A stretch of DNA of 64,000 nucleotides from Xanthoparmelia taractica (lineage: Eukaryota > Ascomycota > Lecanoromycetes > Lecanorales > Parmeliaceae): contig JANQBS010000088.1 in assembly GCA_033085395.1 (NCBI GenBank), forward strand, positions 1 through 64,000. The letters are read 5' to 3'. Under the pieces are notes generated by a model, which saw only the letters and a program-made list of their open reading frames with translations, did not search any database and was not told the DNA's origin. Within the stretch, counting starts at the first letter, position 1. Each line of letters begins with the position of its first letter. Shown piece after piece: positions 11,164 to 24,335 of the stretch. Position numbers and translations under genes: made by a program.

Positions 11164-13069
11164 TCATTCCGCAACGGTACGCTTCTTGATCCTTACAATC
11201 AGACCTTTTTGCCTGAAAAACCAAGAATTCTCGACCACGAATGTGGAAGGATCAACGAGCTCAATCTATTTTCAATTTTTAGACGTACTCATCATTGCCT
11301 GGGCCTTGAGGCGAGCGACTTACTTCGTAATTAAGTAGTAGAGCGGGAACGACCTTTTTCAACTCCAACAACGCGATATTTTTTCCAAGACAGATGCGCC
11401 TACCAGCGCCAAACTACATCTCTCGATCAGTCACATGTGGACAACCTAGCCACGACGGGCACCGTCAGGCTCTAAACGATCATTTATACGGACTTACTGT
11501 CAATACACTTTGCTCAAGCTTCCTACGGTGCTCACCGCCATGCTCCAACCATCTCTCTGGTCGCCAGACATCGGCATCCTTCCCGAACGTTGGTCGATGC
11601 CGATTCACCACGTACGGGTTCATGCCAACAACAGTACCCGACGCAAGATAGTTTCCACAGATTGTGACGCCTCCCTGAGGTACAATTCGCTCAAACGGTA
11701 AACAAAATGGCGGATGCAGGCGTACTGCCTCGTTGATGCAAGCATCAAGGTACGGCAAGTCGCGCACCTCATTCCAAGTTGGAAAAGGGCGCGATAGGCC
11801 GTGATTTTGCTCCGATTCAATAAGTTCATCGTAAAGACGGCGTACCGTTGATGGATGTGCTAGAAGATTGTACCACACTGTACGCATGACGACTGCAGTC
11901 GAGTCCGAGCCAGCAATGACGTTAGAAAAGGACCATGCTTGTACCGCCCTACGAATTTCAATGTTTGTGAGTGATGTGAATGGAAAATTATCGCAATGCA
12001 TTCGGTGAAGGGGAAGGATCAGTCTCACCAAGTGGGCACTGAGGAATTCGCTGACTGAACCTCCATAAATCGGGAAAGCATATCCTTGGTGTTGACATCA
12101 ATGGCAGCGTTGGCGTTGCTGTTGTTTTTGACCTTTTGCTGTCTTTCGCTGCAGCAATCGGCTACGATCTTCAAGATTGTCATGCCACTTGGCCGGCGCC
12201 ACATGGCTATCCATGAATTTTTGTTCCACCAGTCATCAAACCATGGGATTTGGGTGAACTTTGAGAGTAGACTATCAGCAGTACCCCAAGAACCGCCGTC
12301 TCTGCTAACGGCAGGTGGGGTCCAAAAACTCACAGGTGCGGCCTTCACCATGAATTCCCAGATTGTTCCAAGCATTCCATTCACGTCTCTGCCCTTTTCC
12401 AGAAAGCCATATCTTTTCGAGAAAGTCAGGGTTCCCATGACATCGAAAGCGAAGTATTGCAGCCAATCTCCGAGGTCGACCGTCTTGTGGGGTTCTACAT
12501 AGCGTTTGTTTAGTTCAAGAAAAAATACTCTCAGTACTTCATCTACAAAAACTTCAAAGGTGACGGTATTGGACAAGGAGAATATGGGTGCTATTGGATT
12601 TTTCAGCTGCTTGTGAAGTGTCTCGTCTCGAGTGTTGAAGACTGCTGGTAGGGCTCCTTTTTTTGTATATGGCATGAGGGTTCTGTAAAAATTACTCTGG
12701 ACGGGTCTCTAAGCAATAAATCCGCCAAAAGGCCCGATGAGTAAGAATAGGTAATGCAGAACGCACCTTTGGAAATCCTGGTCGCATAGGATATACAAGC
12801 GCGATAGCAGCCGGGTCCGATATTGACACCATGTTTGGCCCAAATTGTACGCAATCTCCATACTGAGCATGAAGATCTTGATGGACCTCGTGGGCACGTC
12901 TAGATAGCACCCACCTCACTCGCTGCAGGTTCGTAAAGCGGGCCCAGAACGGGCCAGGGATCTTCTTGTGCCTCCAGTATGTGCGCAAGATATGATAGCA
13001 GAGGTATGCAAGAAGCAGTCCGAGGATCGAAACCGGCGCGCTTGGCATTCTGTACATGTTTCTGTACAT
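11164..13069 (-). CDS. Cytochrome P450 monooxygenase
   Basis: Five exons read from right to left: 13069-12767, 12708-12029, 11948-11498, 11413-11324 and 11265-11164, giving 541 residues. An N-terminal membrane helix (SILGLLLAYLCYHIL) is followed by a Pro-rich hinge KKIPGP, typical of ER-anchored microsomal P450s. The I-helix oxygen-binding motif is AGSDST (residues 340-345), the ExxR pair is E401/R404 in NEAVRLHPP, PERW follows, and the haem loop is FGAGRRICLGKN with Cys486 as thiolate ligand. The C-terminal strand LVDPSTFVVENSWFFRQ is recovered only after splicing the last intron. It looks like pisatin-demethylase-type fungal P450s; substrate not determinable. It is divergent from the PKS across 542 bp, so co-regulation in one pathway is likely. 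Confidence 0.95.
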
Positions 13070-13611
13070 GTTCCGTTCGCAGAATTTTGAGATGATTCCT
13101 CACAGAAATGGGCGTCTGGCCAGCGTTTGGATATCTTCAGCATGTAGAAAGCAATCATGTAGAAATGGAACGGTCGGGATCGAGCAGCAATTAGTCCCTA
13201 CCTCGGCCGGAGGGTAGATTACTCGGTACCAAAAATTCCGATTTGGCGAGTTGTACAACAAACGAAAAATCATTCTACTTGGATCCACCGGAGTAGTACT
13301 AGCAATCAGCGTACACTGGATCCATTGCTCATACTCAGGAACCTTCTGAACCAGGTTGCCTGGTTCCAGATGATAACCATGAAGAACAATCTAGGGTCCC
13401 AAGTATTCTGGCAACAATGATGGGTACTTCCTTTTCATTTGGGTATCGCTTAGCGAAGTGCTTCCCATAATCATCAACATCAAAAGCTTAATTCATCTTC
13501 CTTTGCAGAGCTGCCACTTCAATATCTAGCCCTCATATTAGGATATGATTGAAGCTTTCACTGCCAATATTACTAAAAATAAGTCATTCTAAAATCGACC
13601 TCGAAACGAAT
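13070..13611. promoter_or_regulatory. Bidirectional promoter region between P450 and PKS
   Basis: The 542 bp between the two start codons must hold both promoters. An inverted CGG...CCG pair with an 11-base spacer lies at 13,224-13,240, and a CGGCCG at about 13,204-13,209. Spaced CGG/CCG pairs are the usual binding sites of Zn2Cys6 dimers, but such pairs also arise by chance. No convincing TATA box was seen on either side. Confidence 0.5.
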
Positions 13612-16600
13612 ATGGACAACAAGCGTCAGACTATCAGAGACGACGCGCCAATGGCTGCCCCTATGGTCTTTCTTTTCGGTCCACAGATTACGGACATTAC
13701 AGAAAAAAGATTAATGGAACTTCGAAGCTCGATGGTAAGCAATCAAGGTCTGAACAACCTAGTTGACGCTATAAGAGAGCTTCCGTCTCTCTGGCCAGCG
13801 CTCCAACAATCTTTTGCGCATCTCAGCAGAGTCCCCGGAGTAGAACAGCTGCACCAACTCCGTCAGTTCATTGACACTGGAACCATTCCCAATATTGCGG
13901 CACTGAACACCACTTCGTTGGCTCCCCTTACGGTCTTATCTCAAATTGTTGAGTTTCTGCGCCTTGATGAAGGAGCAGAAACTGCTACCTTCTCAATCCA
14001 TCCTCGCGCCGACTCTGGGCTAGGAAATGTCCAGGGATTTTGTATTGGATTTTTAACTGCTGCTGCTGTTGCATGCTCACGAAATAAGACAGAGTTTGAG
14101 CACTACTGCTCAGTCGCTCTTAGGCTTGCCGTCTGTATTGGCGCTATTGTGGAGCTTGATGAAGCAAACTCCCCCGATCTACGAGACCGCAATACCTCTT
14201 TTGCTGTCCGCTGGAAGACGGACAGCGAGCGGGCCCATTTCGAGAGCACGTTGGGCTCCTACTCAAGTGTGAGTTGTGACCGTTGTTCTTACATGCGAAT
14301 CTATGTTGGTTCTTCTCTTCACTGAAACGAATGGTGGATACTGGTTTCTCCAGGCATGAGTATTCGAAAAGAAGCTATTTAGGAAGCATTAGACTTTCAA
14401 TTTTCTCTTGCTCTGGCGTAGCCCTCGCTTTCTGCTTTACGATCAAGTCAAGCAATGTTCCCCCCAATAAGAGTTGTTGTCGATTGCTAACCATTTGACT
14501 TAGGCATACATCTCCTGCGTCACCGACGAAAAGAGTGTAACAGTGACTGTTCCGGTCCGTGACGCAAGCTCCTTTACGCTTCGCTCATCGGAAGGAGGAC
14601 TATTGTGTCAGTCCCTTGGCTTGCGTGGACGATTCCATCACCCTGTCCATATACAGGCCGTCCAGTCTTTGAAGGATATGTGCAAGCTAGATAAACGTTT
14701 CCAGTTTCCGAGTGCCGAACGCTTAGCTTTGCCATTGAGATCAGGTTCCACTTCTGATCTCATAACTGATGGTCATCTGCACGATATAGCTTTGGAGACA
14801 ATTCTCGCTGAGCAGTCGCAATGGTTTCAAACAGTGAAAGCGGTTGTTGCTAGCATCGAAAGTGAGCAAGTCGATTTCAGGACGGTGGGTCTGGAATCGT
14901 TTGTACCTCGTTCAATATCCACCGAATCGAACTATCAGTCTAGCGTGGCTAGTAGACATAGCACACCAGACCAGTCATCTTTGTATTCTGAACCGACAAA
15001 GCAAAATGGGCACATCATGGCAGATGAAGCAGTTCCTGGATCTGCGATTGCGATTGTTGGGATGGCCTGTCGATTTCCAGAGGCCGACACGTTGGAAGAA
15101 TTCTGGCAATTGATCGACTCGGGCTTCTGCACTGTACAGCAGGTGCCCAAAGATCGGTTCGACACGTCAGACTTGTGGCGTGATCCCAAAGGGCCTTTCT
15201 TTGGCAATTTTCTTCGCGATCCGGCTGCCTTTGACCATCGATTCTTCGGCATTCCAGGACGCGAGGCCCACACCATGGACCCGCAACAGAGATTATTGCT
15301 TCAAGTCGCATACGAAGCCATGGAATCATCTGGATACTTTGGCTTTCGGTCAAACGAGCTCCCAAGCAACGTAGGCTGCTATATTGGAGTCGGGGCCGTT
15401 GACTACGAAGATAATGTTGCTTCGCATAATGCGACGGCCTTTTCAGCCTCGGGTACCTTGAGAGCATTTATCAGTGGGAAAGTGAGCCATTATTTCGGAT
15501 GGACTGGTCCCTCAATAACATACGACACTGCATGTTCTTCCTCAGCGGTTGCCATTCATTCTGCGTGCCAGGTAAGCATGAAAATATCTCAAGCGAGCAT
15601 CTTGCATCTGCAGTTTAGAAGATAATGATGTCGAATATCTTCCGGCAAGGCGAGAACATGGATATGTTTTGCTATTGTTTCCACTGAGGTTGTGAGCTGG
15701 TCAACGTCAATTGATACTAACTTCATGACCCAGGCTCTCCAGACAAAAGAATGCTCTATGGCCGTAGCAGGCGGTGTGAATGTTATGACAAGTCCAGCCT
15801 TATTTCAGAACCTTGCCGCTGCATCATTTCTGAGTCCCACAGGAGCCTCAAGGGCGTTCGATGCTGATGCTAACGGATACTGCCGCGGTGAAGGTGCGGG
15901 TCTCGTTGTGCTCAAGCCTTTAGAGCGCGCCATAACAGATGGAGACTTCGTACTGGGAGTCATTGCAGGATCAGCCGTGAATCAAGGCTCGAATTGCACA
16001 CCGATCACAGTACCCGCGTCCGAATCACAGAGCTCTCTGTATCGTCAAGCTCTCTTAAATTCCGGCGTAGACCCTCTGGAAGTTTCTTACGTTGAGGCCC
16101 ATGGCACCGGTGAGTTTGTGGTCAGACTCAATAATCCATGTTGACTACTAAATCCGCTCTAGGCACTCCCGTGGGCGATCCAATTGAATGGGAGAGTATC
16201 CGTCAAACCTTTGGTGGGGCTCATCGTGCCGAGGAGTTGTTTCTGGGCTCCGTGAAAGATAATATTGGGCACGCTGAAGCCGCTTCCGGCATTGCTGCCC
16301 TCTTAAAAACAGTACTCATGATGCATAACCGAACGATACCAAAGCAAGCGAACTTTACATCACTGAGTCCGAGAATAACCTCATCTAGGCACGATCAGAT
16401 GACTGTTCCGACGCAATCTCGTTCATGGACCTCCCAAAAGCTGAGTGCAGTCATTAACAATTACGGGGCTGCTGGCAGTAATGCTGCCATCTTTCTACAA
16501 GAATACCCTTTGTCCCATGAGCAAAGCTTGGAAGAGAATGGATTCTCGACAAGTATCAACCCACCACAGTATCCTTTCCTCATTTCAGGAAAATCGCCTC

Positions 16601-19600
16601 AAAGCCTTTCCTCTAATTGTGCGGCTTTACAATCGTTTGTAACAAAGAATTTGAAAACGCGTGGAACTGACGCTATCGCCAATCTGTCGTTCAACTTGGC
16701 AAGAACGCAAAATAGCGCACTCGAATACTCATGGACCTCTACAGCTTCGAATCTCACAGCTCTTTCCGACCAGCTTGAGAAGGCCGCTGCGGCACCAATC
16801 AATTTCAGAAAGACGGCCGATCATGTCCTTCCTGTAGTTCTTTGCTTTGCAGGCCAAACGGGTAAAACAGTCAGTCTTTCTCAAGAGCTTTTCTACAACT
16901 GCAGAATCCTGCAAGTCCATCTAGTAAGTGTTGTTTGTTCCTTTGCGACCTTTTGCGCCCTTGCCTAGATGCCAAGCAAAGCAAAAGAGTCGTACTCGGG
17001 GCCGTTGGCCTATCTAGTGCCTTAGATCTTCAAATATCCAAACGCCGCTGGGAATACTCTGGAAATTTAGCACGCTGATAATCTCGGACAGGCGGAGTGT
17101 GATTCGGTATGCCGGGCTTTAGGATTTCCGAGCCTTTTCCCAAGAATTTTTCAGACAGAACCGGTTGAAGACATTGTGAGCTTGCATTGCATGCTATTTT
17201 CACTTCAATATGCTTGCGCAAAATGCTGGCTAGATTGTGGCTTGAAAGTGGAGACCATAATAGGTCACAGCTTCGGTCAGCTCACCGCTCTGTGCGTGGC
17301 AGATTGCTTGTCACTTGCCGACGGTATACGTCTGATCTCTACACGTGCTCGTCTCATTCAGGATCAGTGGGGACCGGAAACAGGGGTAATGCTTTCCGTC
17401 GAAGGAGATCTTCAAGATGTAGGGACGCTCTTGGCCGACGCAAAGAAGCAGCATGCATCTTGTGACGCCGAAATTGCTTGCTACAATGGACCCAGGAACT
17501 TTGTCCTTGCAGGTAACAGAGCTTCTATCGAAGCTCTCGAGGACAGGTCTAGACATGAGAGGCTAGCGAAGCGTTTGAAGGTTTTAAGGTTGAAAAACAC
17601 GCATGCCTTCCATTCCCGACTTACGGACAGCATATTATCAGGTCTGGGCGAAATCGCAGAAAAGCTCCATTTCAAAAGACCATCAATATCAATCGAGACC
17701 TGTTCAAAGGACCAAAGTTGGTCGAGGTTCAGTGCCCATGAGATTTTGGAACACACTCGCATGCCAGTCTACTTTTCTCAAGCAGTTGATAGAGTTGCGG
17801 AACGACTCAAGTCAAGTGTATGGCTAGAGACCGGTCCTGGATCTTCGATCGCTGCAATGGCCCGCCGAGTTCTAAAGGGCGGCTCCGACGCGCAGCACAT
17901 CTTCCAGTCGGTGGATCTTGGCGATCCGAATGCACAAAGTAACCTCGCAAAAGCCTCTTGCCAATTGTGGGCGGCCGGTTCAAAGGCTCAATTCTGGCCA
18001 TTCAACACTCCTGCAAGGAACCAGTTCTCCTGGATTCCTTTGCCACCGTATCAATTCGAAACGACACGATATTGGTTAGAATATAGGTCACCTGAAAATT
18101 TTGAAACCGAATCCGCTATGCCGACCCCAAACAAACCGTCTGAACTCGTGCAATTAGTAGAAAAAGGGAAAAGCAATAGCGACGAAGCATTGTTTTTGGT
18201 CGATTGTACGAACCCGACCTTCAAAACATGCACCCAAGGTCATGCCGTTCTCCAACACAGTCTTTGCCCAGCCTCACTGTATTTTGAACTGGCTATAAGG
18301 GCTGCGAAAGTTTTAGCTGAGGATCAGTCGTCGATAACAATGCCGCACATTCGAGACCTCACCATATCTTCCCCTCTGGGTCTGACTCCGACTGGATCTC
18401 TCTTCCTACTTTTATCCAGAGACAAACAAAGAGATGAGACGTGGACGTTCTGTCTTTTCAGTCAAGATTCTCAAGACCCAAAAACGCGTACGGTCCATGC
18501 CCGCGGATATGTTGCTTTGCTTGCTTCTGGCAACACCACCGTAGCGAACCGGTTCGACTCACTCAAGAGACTGGTCGGGATATCGCGATGCGAGCAGATC
18601 ATGAGCTCCCCTGACGTAACTGTTCTTAACGGCAAGATTATCTATAAGACATTTCGCAGGGTGGTTGACTATGCTGATTACTTTCGTGGAGTCAAAAAGG
18701 TCTTCGCAAATGATGGGGAAGTCGTCGGACATGTGTCTGTACCTAGAGACCAACCGCCCAGCTTGACTCGAAGCTGCTGTGATCCAATCGCGATAGACAA
18801 CTTTCTTCAAGTGGCAGGTATCCATGCCAACTGTTTGTCAGACTGTGACGACAACGAGGTTTTTGTGTGCACAGCAATTGGGGAGCTGTCAATAGCTGAG
18901 TCTTTCAGCAAGAACCGAGGAGAAGAATGCTCGTGGACCGTCTATTCAACTTTCGAATCGATCTCGAGGAATTGTGTTGTAAGCGATATTCTGGTTTTTG
19001 ACCCCCGTTCGGGGGCGCTGGTACTCACCCTTGTGGGGGCACGATTCTCAAGCATCTCCTTCAAGTCACTTGGGAAAAAGCTTTCAAGACTGAACGGTAT
19101 TCACAATCCACTTGAAACCAACACTAACAGTAATACTCTCGAACCTCGCCATGTGCAAGAAGAGCCATCTCACGAACCTACTTATATTGAAAATCCAAGT
19201 GGCCAAGATACTCCGAATACGGGTGGAGTAGTACCCAGTAGCGAAGAAGACCAAGGCGATCAAGTTCAGCTTCTGGAAAGGGTTCGTGAAATGTTGAGCG
19301 AGGTTGTAGAGATCCCTATTGGCGACATTCAGTTAAATTCCGCCCTCGCCGACCTGGGCGTGGACTCACTGATGATTACCGAAGTCACAAGTGAGCTCAA
19401 AAAGCGTTTCAACGCACCAATTTCCGTCTCGGAATTTCAAGGCTTGACCGATCTTCAGTCCCTACTCCATCGTCTTCAGCCATCTTTGACGCGCCAGACG
19501 CCTAACGCAGATAGTCCTGCCAGCTCTAGCAACGGCCAGAGAAAGGACCTTCAACAGAAATTGTCGTCAGAGGTAACCAACGGGAATGGTCATACCGTCT

Positions 19601-21932
19601 GTGAAGATGAAACGCGGAAACGGCTTGGATACATTGCCCGTGACATTTTTCAAAGCACCAAATATAATTTCGACTCCGTCGCGAGCGCAACCGGATTCAT
19701 CGGCTTTTGTCACTCGGCATTTCCAGCCCAAAGCGAGCTCGTGGTTGCATACGTTGTGGAAGCCTTTGAGTCTTTAGGTTGCCCCTTAGCCTCATTCGGT
19801 CCTCGTCATCGTTTACCCGATGTTCATCATAGTTCTAAGCACACGAAGGTTATGGCCCAGCTTTACAACGTACTCGGAAATGCGGGCTTGATTACACAAA
19901 GGTCGGGAGTCATGCAACGTACGGGAAAAAAAGTTCCGACAACACCTGCAAAGGCTTTGCAAGCAGCTTTGCTTGATAAATACCCTCAACACGCCTCCGA
20001 GCACAAATTGCTACACAGCACCGGCCACAAGCTGGCAGACTGCCTGAGTGGACGCCTTGATCCAATAAGTCTACTCTTCGGCGATGCCAAGGCTCGACTA
20101 TTACTAGAAGATGTATACACAAAAGCACCAATGTTCAAGTCTGGTACGGCATTCCTGGCTCGATACCTTGTCAGCATCCTCAGCCAGTTCGATTCTGAAC
20201 AAGAAATCGAGATTCTCGAACTAGGAGCAGGTACTGGAGGGACCACGAGTTACTTGCTCGACTCACTTGCTGGATGTAAACAAAAATTTCGATATACTTT
20301 CACCGATCTTTCGTCCTCTATGGTCGGCGCAGCCAGGAAAAAATTCGCACACCATGGTTTCATGCAATATGCAGTCCTGAACGTAGAGCAAGCGCCCCTG
20401 CCACAATTTTCGAGCCGGTACGATATCGTCATCTCGACTAATTGCATACATGCCACACGTGACTTAACACTTTCGTGCACGAACATAAAGAGAATGCTTC
20501 GCCCAAACGGTATCCTCTGTCTTGTCGAACTTACCCAAAATCTGTTCTGGTTCGATCTTGTTTTTGGTCTCCTGGAGGGATGGTGGCTGTTTGAAGATGG
20601 TCGAAAGCACGTACTGGCAGAAGAAAGCTTGTGGAATAAGTGCTTGCATAATGCTGGATTTCATTGGGTAGACTGGACCGAAGGCGAGTCTGAAGAATCA
20701 CGAATTTTGCGTGTGTTTGCAGCTTCACCGTCAAATGATCTTTCCTCGCTTCGCGATAGCTCTGTCACTGGTCCAAAGATTGCTAGAGAGAGCCAAGAGA
20801 CTGTGGTCTTCGGTCAAGAAGATGGAACAAGGCTTCTCGCGGATATTTACTACCCCGAAGAGGCTGGCGACCCTAGCTTGTCCCGTCCAGTCGGTGAGAG
20901 CATGCCTTTCCGACAGCGGTAACCGCTAATACAATAGCAGCTCTCATGATCCACGGCGGAGGGCATGTGATGCTTTCACGCAAAGACGTCCGCCCAAAGC
21001 AGACAAAAACCCTCCTTGACGCAGGTTTTCTACCCGTCAGCGTGGATTACCGATTATGTCCCGAGAAAAACCTGCTCGATGGGCCCATGCACGATGTATG
21101 CAATGCCTTGAAGTGGGCCCGAAACATTCTTCCCCAGCTATCCCTCAAACGCCAGGACATTAGCGCCAGAGGCGATCAAGTTGTGGCCATCGGCTGGTCA
21201 ACAGGCGGCCAGCTCGCTATGACGCTCGCTTGGACAGCGCTAGCCAAAGGAATCCAACCACCACAAGCCATACTGGCCTTTTACAGCCCAACAGACTACG
21301 AAGACCCATTTTGGACCCGCCCCAACATCCCCCGCGGCTCGGAACCCGCGGCGTCGGACGCAGACTCGTACGGGCTCAGTCTTAGCCTAGAAAGCTACGA
21401 CCAACCCATCACAGCCTACAACGTTCCCGCCGCCACCCACGCCATCGGTGGCTGGCTGGCTCCAAGCGATTCCCGCTCCCGCATCGCGTTGCACATGAAT
21501 TGGAATGGCCAAACACTGCCAGTTCTTCTGAATGGTTTGACTCAGCCCAGGATGCAGAATAAGGAGAAGAAGAGGAGGAAGAAGCAGGAGGAAAACTTGC
21601 AGAGCGTTAAAAATGGGGGTGGCGCTCCGGAATTGGATTTTCCGACTCAGGAGCAGATAGCATCCGTCAGCCCGTTGGCGCAGATCCGGCGGGGAAACTA
21701 CCATACGCCGACATTCCTGGTTCATGGCACACTTGACGATCTCATTCCGTGGCAGCAGTCGCAAAGGACGTATGCAGCGTTAGTTGAGGGCGGCGTTGAG
21801 GCCCAGTTGAGGGTCGTTGATGGAGCGGTGCACTTGTTTGACGCCTATCACGGTTTCGAACGGGATGAGAGCGCTGCAAAGGCAGTGAGCGATGGGTATG
21901 GCTTCATTGGCAGATACGTTGGACTTGATTAG
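13612..21932 (+). CDS. Non-reducing polyketide synthase, SAT-KS-MAT-PT-ACP-CMeT-esterase
   Basis: Six exons, 13612-14268, 14504-15571, 15734-16109, 16163-16923, 17092-20893 and 20941-21932, give 2,551 residues. Domains in order: SAT with GFCIG (Cys144) and GRFHH; KS from about residue 400 with DTACSSS (Cys563), EAHGTGT (His698) and DNIGHAEAA (His737); MAT with GHSFGQ (Ser1014); product template with His1338 (QGHAVLQHSLCP) and Asp1523 (DNFLQVAGIHAN); one ACP with GVDSLM (Ser1713); C-methyltransferase with LELGAGTGGTT near 2,000; an alpha/beta-hydrolase release domain with HGGGH (2226), GWSTGG (Ser2308) and His2519. All catalytic residues I looked for are present. No KR, DH or ER. The order matches synthases of methylated orsellinic acids such as AusA and MpaC, so a C-methylated aromatic acid is expected. 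A Lys/Glu-rich insert (about 21,550-21,610) interrupts the esterase. Start: first in-frame ATG before VFLFGPQ. Confidence 0.97.
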
Positions 21933-22351
21933 GAGGGTTGGTGTCGTTATTAGAGTGCTGTGTTATGGGTTTGATAAGATTTGGTGTCATTACTTTTGAA
22001 TCTGGTAGACTGGGATGAAAGCAGATGGTGTATCAAGCTAAAGATGGTGTGATAGAAGAATCGAGGATGAAGTATAACGATGCATACATACAACTAGGTA
22101 TTGAGACAATCCGTAAGAAGTCAAGTGCTGCTACTTCGCGAAACCCTAAACCTAAGCCGCGTTTAGCCGACGCTAAACATTCAAACGAATGGAAATTTAA
22201 ATCACATTAAGGCTAGACAATTCGGCATGCTAGCCCGGGGGAGAGTCAGAAGGAAGACACGTTTTACATCGTGCAGTCCTCAAAGAGTACACAATGGTGA
22301 CACTCACTCCTACCTTGTCGCTACAAAGGCAAAAAGCCTTTCTACCTCCGG
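21933..22351. other. Convergent intergenic region (PKS / MFS 3' ends)
   Basis: No gene is recognised. It contains the 3' ends of the PKS and the transporter, and a degenerate AAACCCTAAACCTAAGC stretch near 22,140. Confidence 0.5.
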
Positions 22352-23946
22352 CTATTCTGTCATAGATCCCTGACTCACTTTCGCCGCCACAAAAAAGGCC
22401 GCACCCGCCGCCATCGTTACCCCACAAAATACCTTTAGATATGTATACTCCTCTGCGCCCCCTAAGACCAGTCCACTATCGATCAAAGCGCCTGCAATCG
22501 GATTGCCAGTGAGGCCCGCAAATGCCGTGACGAAGAAGGTGGCACCAAGGCGCACGCCAATGTGGCGGACGTCAGAGATTTGGGCGACGAGCGCTGGGAG
22601 CAGTGAAGCGAAGCAGCCGAGTGGGAGACCGAAGAGTGCGGCGAAGGTGATGCTAGGGGCGTTGGTATGGGCTGAGGCGGAGATCCAAAGAGCTAGGGCG
22701 AGGACGACGCCAAATAGTGTGAAGAGAATGGCCGCATTGAAGCGGCCGAGGTAGTCACCTGCCCAAGGAGGAAAGATGCGGCCGAAAAAGCTGAGGATAG
22801 GGCTTTAAGTTAGCGGGGTATACGCCGAGGAATGAGTAATGGAGGCTTGTGGGGATAATGAATAGGTGCATGATGTTTGGTGGCGGCTGAATCTCACCTG
22901 ACGCCGTTGATGAGGGGTATCATATAGCCTGCAAGGCGCGGTGACATCCCCGAGGCCGTGGCGGTGAGGGTGATGTAGTTGAAAGGGATCAAGATGCCCC
23001 AGAATGTGAAAAAGCATGCGAGCACGTTGAAGAGAAAGGTTATATCGCTAAAGGGCTTGGTGAATTCGCTGATGTCGAAAGGCTGGGGCACATGCTGCAG
23101 TCGCGAGTGGACCGTGAGGATAGCAACCGTTTGGATGCCGAGGAACATGAAGGCGATGGCACGCATGGTCCAGCCAAATCCAATGTCATCGACAAGCTGA
23201 TTGAACATTATCCTGCAAGTTCTGCTCAGCAACCATGGACAATGGCATTTGCGGGTAAAGCGAGCAGATTGATTTTATGAGACATGGTCTGCTTCGGACC
23301 GGTCTTATCTCGCTGTCTCTCATACTTAAAATGGGCATGGTAGCTACTCTTGATAGCCACTGCGCATCACTTACGGAATGATAACACCACCTATCGAAGC
23401 GCCTGACGAGACCAGGCCTAGCGCCAGCCCTCTCCGCTTCTGAAACCACGTCGCCACTGCATTGATCGCTCCATGGTATAAGCAGGCCACGCCGAACCCA
23501 CTGCAGATGGACTGAGCGAGGAAAATTTGGTAGTAATTGTCGGAGATGGAAACCATCATCAAGCCAAATACGTGCAGGAAGGTACCGAAAATGATGAGCG
23601 CTCGGCAGCCGTAGCTGTCGAATATTTTGCCATTTACAGGCGCGAGAACGGTTAGAGTGAATACCTGGACAGAGACAATCCAGGAGACATTGCTAGGCGA
23701 CGAAGACTTCAATTTTTCTTCTTGGTAATACGTTTGGAAGACGCCGATACTGCTGATCCAACCGTAGCTTGAAAAACAGCAGCAAAAGCCGCCAAGAACA
23801 CTCGTCCATGCTCTGAGGCCGCCGTCAGGGAAGCTGGTTGGTGCTGCAGGTTGCTCATCTCGTTCGGCTTCAGGGAATTCTGCGGTCCCGGTTTCAGTCT
23901 TCGGCGCTGCTCTCAATGCAGGAGACTCTTGCTCTTCTACGACCAT
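22352..23946 (-). CDS. MFS transporter, monocarboxylate-transporter-like
   Basis: Three exons, 23946-23375, 23212-22898 and 22802-22352, give 445 residues. The N-terminus is cytosolic and acidic, followed by PDGGLRAWTSVLGGF, the usual start of transmembrane helix 1 in fungal MCT-type (MCH) transporters. About twelve hydrophobic segments are visible, including a GSSGASIGG-like stretch (LVSSGASIGGVIIP) before the first intron and GVRLGATFFVTAFAGLTGNPIAG near the C-terminus. The first intron (157 bp) is long but joins helices correctly (GGVIIP to IMFNQLVDD). It is the natural candidate for export of the cluster product. It is divergent from the metallo-beta-lactamase gene. Confidence 0.92.
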
Positions 23947-24335
23947 TGTGCAGGCCTAAAACATACGTAATGAGAAGAAGCTGCAAGTGGACACACAATC
24001 AATGCGACATGTTAGACAGTGAAAGGGTAATTGGTTAATTTCAGAGTGGTGATGATGAAAGAAACGCAGTCAATGAAACAGAGAGATTGACTCGGAATGC
24101 ATTGCACGAAATCTGACAAGTAGAGATGTCACGGATCCGAGTAAATGCCATTTACCTCGGCTGGAACTGAGTAATTGCTCCACGCTGAATTCATACGATC
24201 CATTGCACCAAATATATTTCAGTTGTCTGTTTCAACCAGCACGCATTCAATTTTACCAAGCGACATCAGTCATAACTCACTCAAAACATGTGTAGGTTTT
24301 AGGAAGTCTAAAAAGTACTTCCACACTCTTCCAAA
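23947..24335. promoter_or_regulatory. Bidirectional promoter between MFS transporter and hydrolase
   Basis: 389 bp between two divergent start codons. It contains the perfect palindrome CGGATCCG near 24,133, i.e. CGG/CCG spaced by two bases. No TATA box is clear. Confidence 0.45.

Noticed and set aside
14269..14503. Short frame inside the first PKS intron as a possible extra exon
   Set aside because: The 235-bp intron is long, but joining 14,268 directly to 14,504 keeps phase and matches the expected SAT sequence; an added exon would break it.
16924..17091. Possible missing piece between the KS and MAT domains of the PKS
   Set aside because: The 168-bp intron has normal ends, and the join (HL to AECDSVCRALG) fits the family linker, so no frameshift is needed.
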